Positions 62,170-64,000 of a stretch of DNA of 64,000 nt are shown here, piece after piece (within the stretch, counting starts at the first letter, position 1; every line of letters starts with the position of its first letter). A program made the translations under genes and the position numbers. The notes below the pieces were generated by a model that was not told the origin of the DNA, did not search any database, and was given only the letters and a program-made list of their open reading frames with translations. The DNA is taken from the NCBI GenBank assembly GCA_026169535.1, contig JAPFCU010000043.1, positions 1 to 64,000 on the forward strand, written 5' to 3'. This DNA comes from Blautia sp. GTDB taxonomy: Bacteria; Bacillota; Clostridia; Lachnospirales; Lachnospiraceae.

Positions 62170-62586
62170 ATGAAGATAGAAGAAGTATGCACCATGGTAT
62201 TTTTAGCAGTTAATACAGGGATGGATTTCAGAAAAAAAGAGATTTCACTGCATCTTACCGGGATTTATGCATGTGCAGGCATAATATTCAGTGTTTTATC
62301 TCAACGGGAATTATGGGACATGCTGCTGCCGGTGGCAATCGGTGTATTGTTTTTGCTTTTTTCTTTTATTTCCAAAGGTGCGCTGGGAAATGGAGATGGA
62401 TGGGTTCTTCTTGCTTTGGGACTGATGATGCAAACGGAAGATTATATTAATATGATATGTTTCAGTATGATTATGGCAGCCGGTGTTTCGATATTGCTTC
62501 TGACAATATTCAGAAAGAAAGGAAAAACAGAAATACCGTTTGTACCATTTATATTTCTGGCGTATATGGGAGGTGTATTACTGTGA
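62170..62586 (+). CDS. Prepilin peptidase (A24-like), second copy
   Basis: This encodes 138 residues. The catalytic aspartates are in TGMDFRKKEIS and GNGDGWVLL (GxGD); helices surround them. It is shorter than the copy at 55057 and clearly divergent from it. Two prepilin peptidases in one Tad operon may process pilin and pseudopilins separately. Starts at ATG 62170 with GGGAGAGGG before it, and ends in a GTGA overlap with the next gene. Confidence 0.85.
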   Translation: MKIEEVCTMVFLAVNTGMDFRKKEISLHLTGIYACAGIIFSVLSQRELWDMLLPVAIGVLFLLFSFISKGALGNGDGWVLLALGLMMQTEDYINMICFSMIMAAGVSILLLTIFRKKGKTEIPFVPFIFLAYMGGVLL

Positions 62587-63029
62587 AAGAAATTCGAAGG
62601 TTAAAATTATTAAAAAGAGGAAGCTTTACAATAGAGACTGCTTGCGTAATGTCTTTGGTACTGCTTGCTGTGACAGGAATCCTTTATCTTTGTTTTTTTG
62701 TTCATAACAGAGCATGGCTGACAGCTGCAGCATGCGAATCAGCGTTAGCAGGAAGCATGGAAGGAATCCGGGAGGATGGAAAAGCAGAGGAGGCAGCGGA
62801 AATGCGCAGCAGGGCATTGGGAAATACAGGATTTTTCGGGATGGAAAATCTTAATATACATGTGCAGAAAGGAAAAAATATAAAAGTGACTTACACTGCA
62901 GATACAAATGCTGCTTTTGGAGGTTTTTTATGGAAATTAAAAGCAGAAGGAACATCGAAAGTGATCGATCCGGTTCTTTGGATTCGTAATGTTAAGGTGG
63001 CTGGGGAGATATTGACAGGAGGAGAATAA
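62583..63029 (+). CDS. TadE-like pseudopilin, second
   Basis: This encodes 148 residues starting at GTG 62583 in the overlap with the preceding stop; GGAGGTG precedes it. The N-terminal anchor is GSFTIETACVMSLVLLAVTGILYLCFF with the conserved Glu. A small outer domain follows (HNRAWLTAAACESAL, then a beta-rich tail). It is a minor pilus or secretion component. The stop overlaps the start of the next gene by one base. Confidence 0.82.
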   Translation: MKEIRRLKLLKRGSFTIETACVMSLVLLAVTGILYLCFFVHNRAWLTAAACESALAGSMEGIREDGKAEEAAEMRSRALGNTGFFGMENLNIHVQKGKNIKVTYTADTNAAFGGFLWKLKAEGTSKVIDPVLWIRNVKVAGEILTGGE

Positions 63030-64000
63030 TGCGGACAGAATTCAGAAGAGATATGGATCATAATTATCTGATCCTTCAGGAGGATATTGCTGTGGATACA
63101 TCGGCTTATCAAGTAAGGATGCTGGCAGGAAATGTGATTCCCTCGATTTTAAAATGCCGTATCCAGAGTCTGGATGGCAGTCAGTTTTTTTCTTATGATA
63201 TTACTTCAAAACAACCTTTATCTGTCCTATATGAGGAGAAAAAGTTCCGCATCAAAGATCTCCAGATGGTCCTGGGAGGATTTGTCAATGTTATGGAGGA
63301 ATTGACAGAATTTTTAATGAATCCGGAACAGCTGATTCTCAGACCGGAGTATATTTACCTGGATATAGAATCTCAAAAAGTGTATTTTTGCTGTCTTCCA
63401 GGATTTTACAGAGAAATTCAGCAACAGTTTAGAGAACTGACGGAATATATTCTTCCTAAATTAGACCATGAGGATGAGCAGGCAGTAGTATTAGGATACG
63501 GGATTTACAAAAAGGCACTGGAACCAGGATTTCAGCTGGAAACAGTAAAGGCAGCAGTTTATCGTAAGGAAGAAATAAAAAAGGAGAAGTCAGATTTTCG
63601 TATAAAAGAAAAGCCGGAAAATAAAGCAGAACTGGAAAATGAAGAACAGAAAGCTGTTCAGTGGCAGGAAATATCGGAGCAGAATGAAAAAGAAGAAAAA
63701 AAGAATATTTTCAAAAACAGAAAAATAAAAAGTGCAGCAGTTTGTGCAGCGGGACTCCTGTTGCTTCTGGCTGTCCTGGCAGCCAGTACATTAGGATATA
63801 TTCCATGGCTGTCAGTAGAAACAGCAATAGCAGCAGGAATGCTTATGCTTGGTCTTGGAGCCCTGTCAGTATGGATATTTGAAAAAAAGAAAAGAAAACA
63901 GGAAAATGAAGAAATATGGAAGAAAAAATCGAATAAGACTCTGCCTGAGAGAGAAATGGTGCTGCATGAAGCCAAAAGGAGTGAAGATCTTTCAGAGAAA
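63029..64000 (+). CDS. DUF6382-type protein, partial (runs off the window)
   Basis: The frame stays open to the right edge (324 codons seen). The first 190 residues (MRTEFRRDMDHNYLIL, later QMVLGGFVNVMEELTEFL and YLDIESQKVYFCCLPGFY) look like the DUF6382 domain found with Tad operons. A charged linker and two hydrophobic helices (about 236-252 and 264-283) follow. Such proteins often end in an FHA domain that reads phosphorylated partners; that part would lie outside. No function is proven. Confidence 0.75.
   Translation, partial: MRTEFRRDMDHNYLILQEDIAVDTSAYQVRMLAGNVIPSILKCRIQSLDGSQFFSYDITSKQPLSVLYEEKKFRIKDLQMVLGGFVNVMEELTEFLMNPEQLILRPEYIYLDIESQKVYFCCLPGFYREIQQQFRELTEYILPKLDHEDEQAVVLGYGIYKKALEPGFQLETVKAAVYRKEEIKKEKSDFRIKEKPENKAELENEEQKAVQWQEISEQNEKEEKKNIFKNRKIKSAAVCAAGLLLLLAVLAASTLGYIPWLSVETAIAAGMLMLGLGALSVWIFEKKKRKQENEEIWKKKSNKTLPEREMVLHEAKRSEDLSEK

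Overview
The window reads as a chromosomal segment of a Gram-positive, spore-former-related gut Firmicute, most likely a Lachnospiraceae member (Blautia/Dorea/Ruminococcus type). The reasons are strong AGGAGG-type ribosome sites, frequent TTG starts, DUF4179-type anti-sigma factors, MerR regulators with membrane tails, a THF riboswitch before folT, a Flp1-like Tad pilus locus and an H+-type atpBEFHAGDC operon. The genus is inference. I saw no rRNA, tRNA, CRISPR array or intact insertion sequence.

Region 1 (1-3.6 kb) is an AT-rich foreign block: the 3' part of a cytosine-5 DNA methyltransferase, a DUF6414-like protein, a DUF262 (GmrS-like) protein with no HNH domain, and a HEPN protein with an R-x4-H motif. 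It looks like a defence cassette. It ends against a 54-bp fragment that encodes the last residues of EF-Tu with a terminator behind it, as expected if an island integrated in, or recombined at, a tuf 3' end.

Region 2 (3.7-17 kb) holds two adjacent ECF sigma/anti-sigma pairs, two membrane-tailed MerR regulators with 19-bp-spacer promoters, an XRE regulator divergent from an NSS transporter, a deletion scar joining a tetR fragment to an acyl-CoA ligase fragment, a heterodimeric ABC exporter, and a probable structured RNA of about 300 nt on the minus strand.

Region 3 (17-23 kb) is a phosphate operon, pstS-pstC-pstA-pstB-phoU-phoR. The two halves of PstS are in swapped order. No response regulator gene is present next to phoR.

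Region 4 (23-38.7 kb) is ordinary chromosome: YitT protein, methyltransferase, aminotransferase, an L,D-transpeptidase homologue without catalytic residues, ddl, murF, a hydroxyacid dehydrogenase, acyltransferase, hydrolases, a WYL regulator and birA. Region 5 (38.8-45.2 kb) is the complete F-type ATP synthase operon, whose atpB seems to start at ACG.

Region 6 (45.2-54.7 kb) has a third ECF sigma/anti-sigma/membrane protein operon on the minus strand, a lacI-permease deletion scar before a GH32 hydrolase, an AlaX-type editing protein, an amidohydrolase, a repeat-containing lipoprotein, the riboswitch plus folT, and an acetyltransferase. Region 7 (54.8-64 kb, running off the end) is a Tad (tight adherence) pilus operon with two prepilin peptidases, TadZ/A/B/C homologues, a Flp1-like pilin, pseudopilins and a DUF6382-type protein. 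Its promoter has two possible Spo0A boxes upstream.
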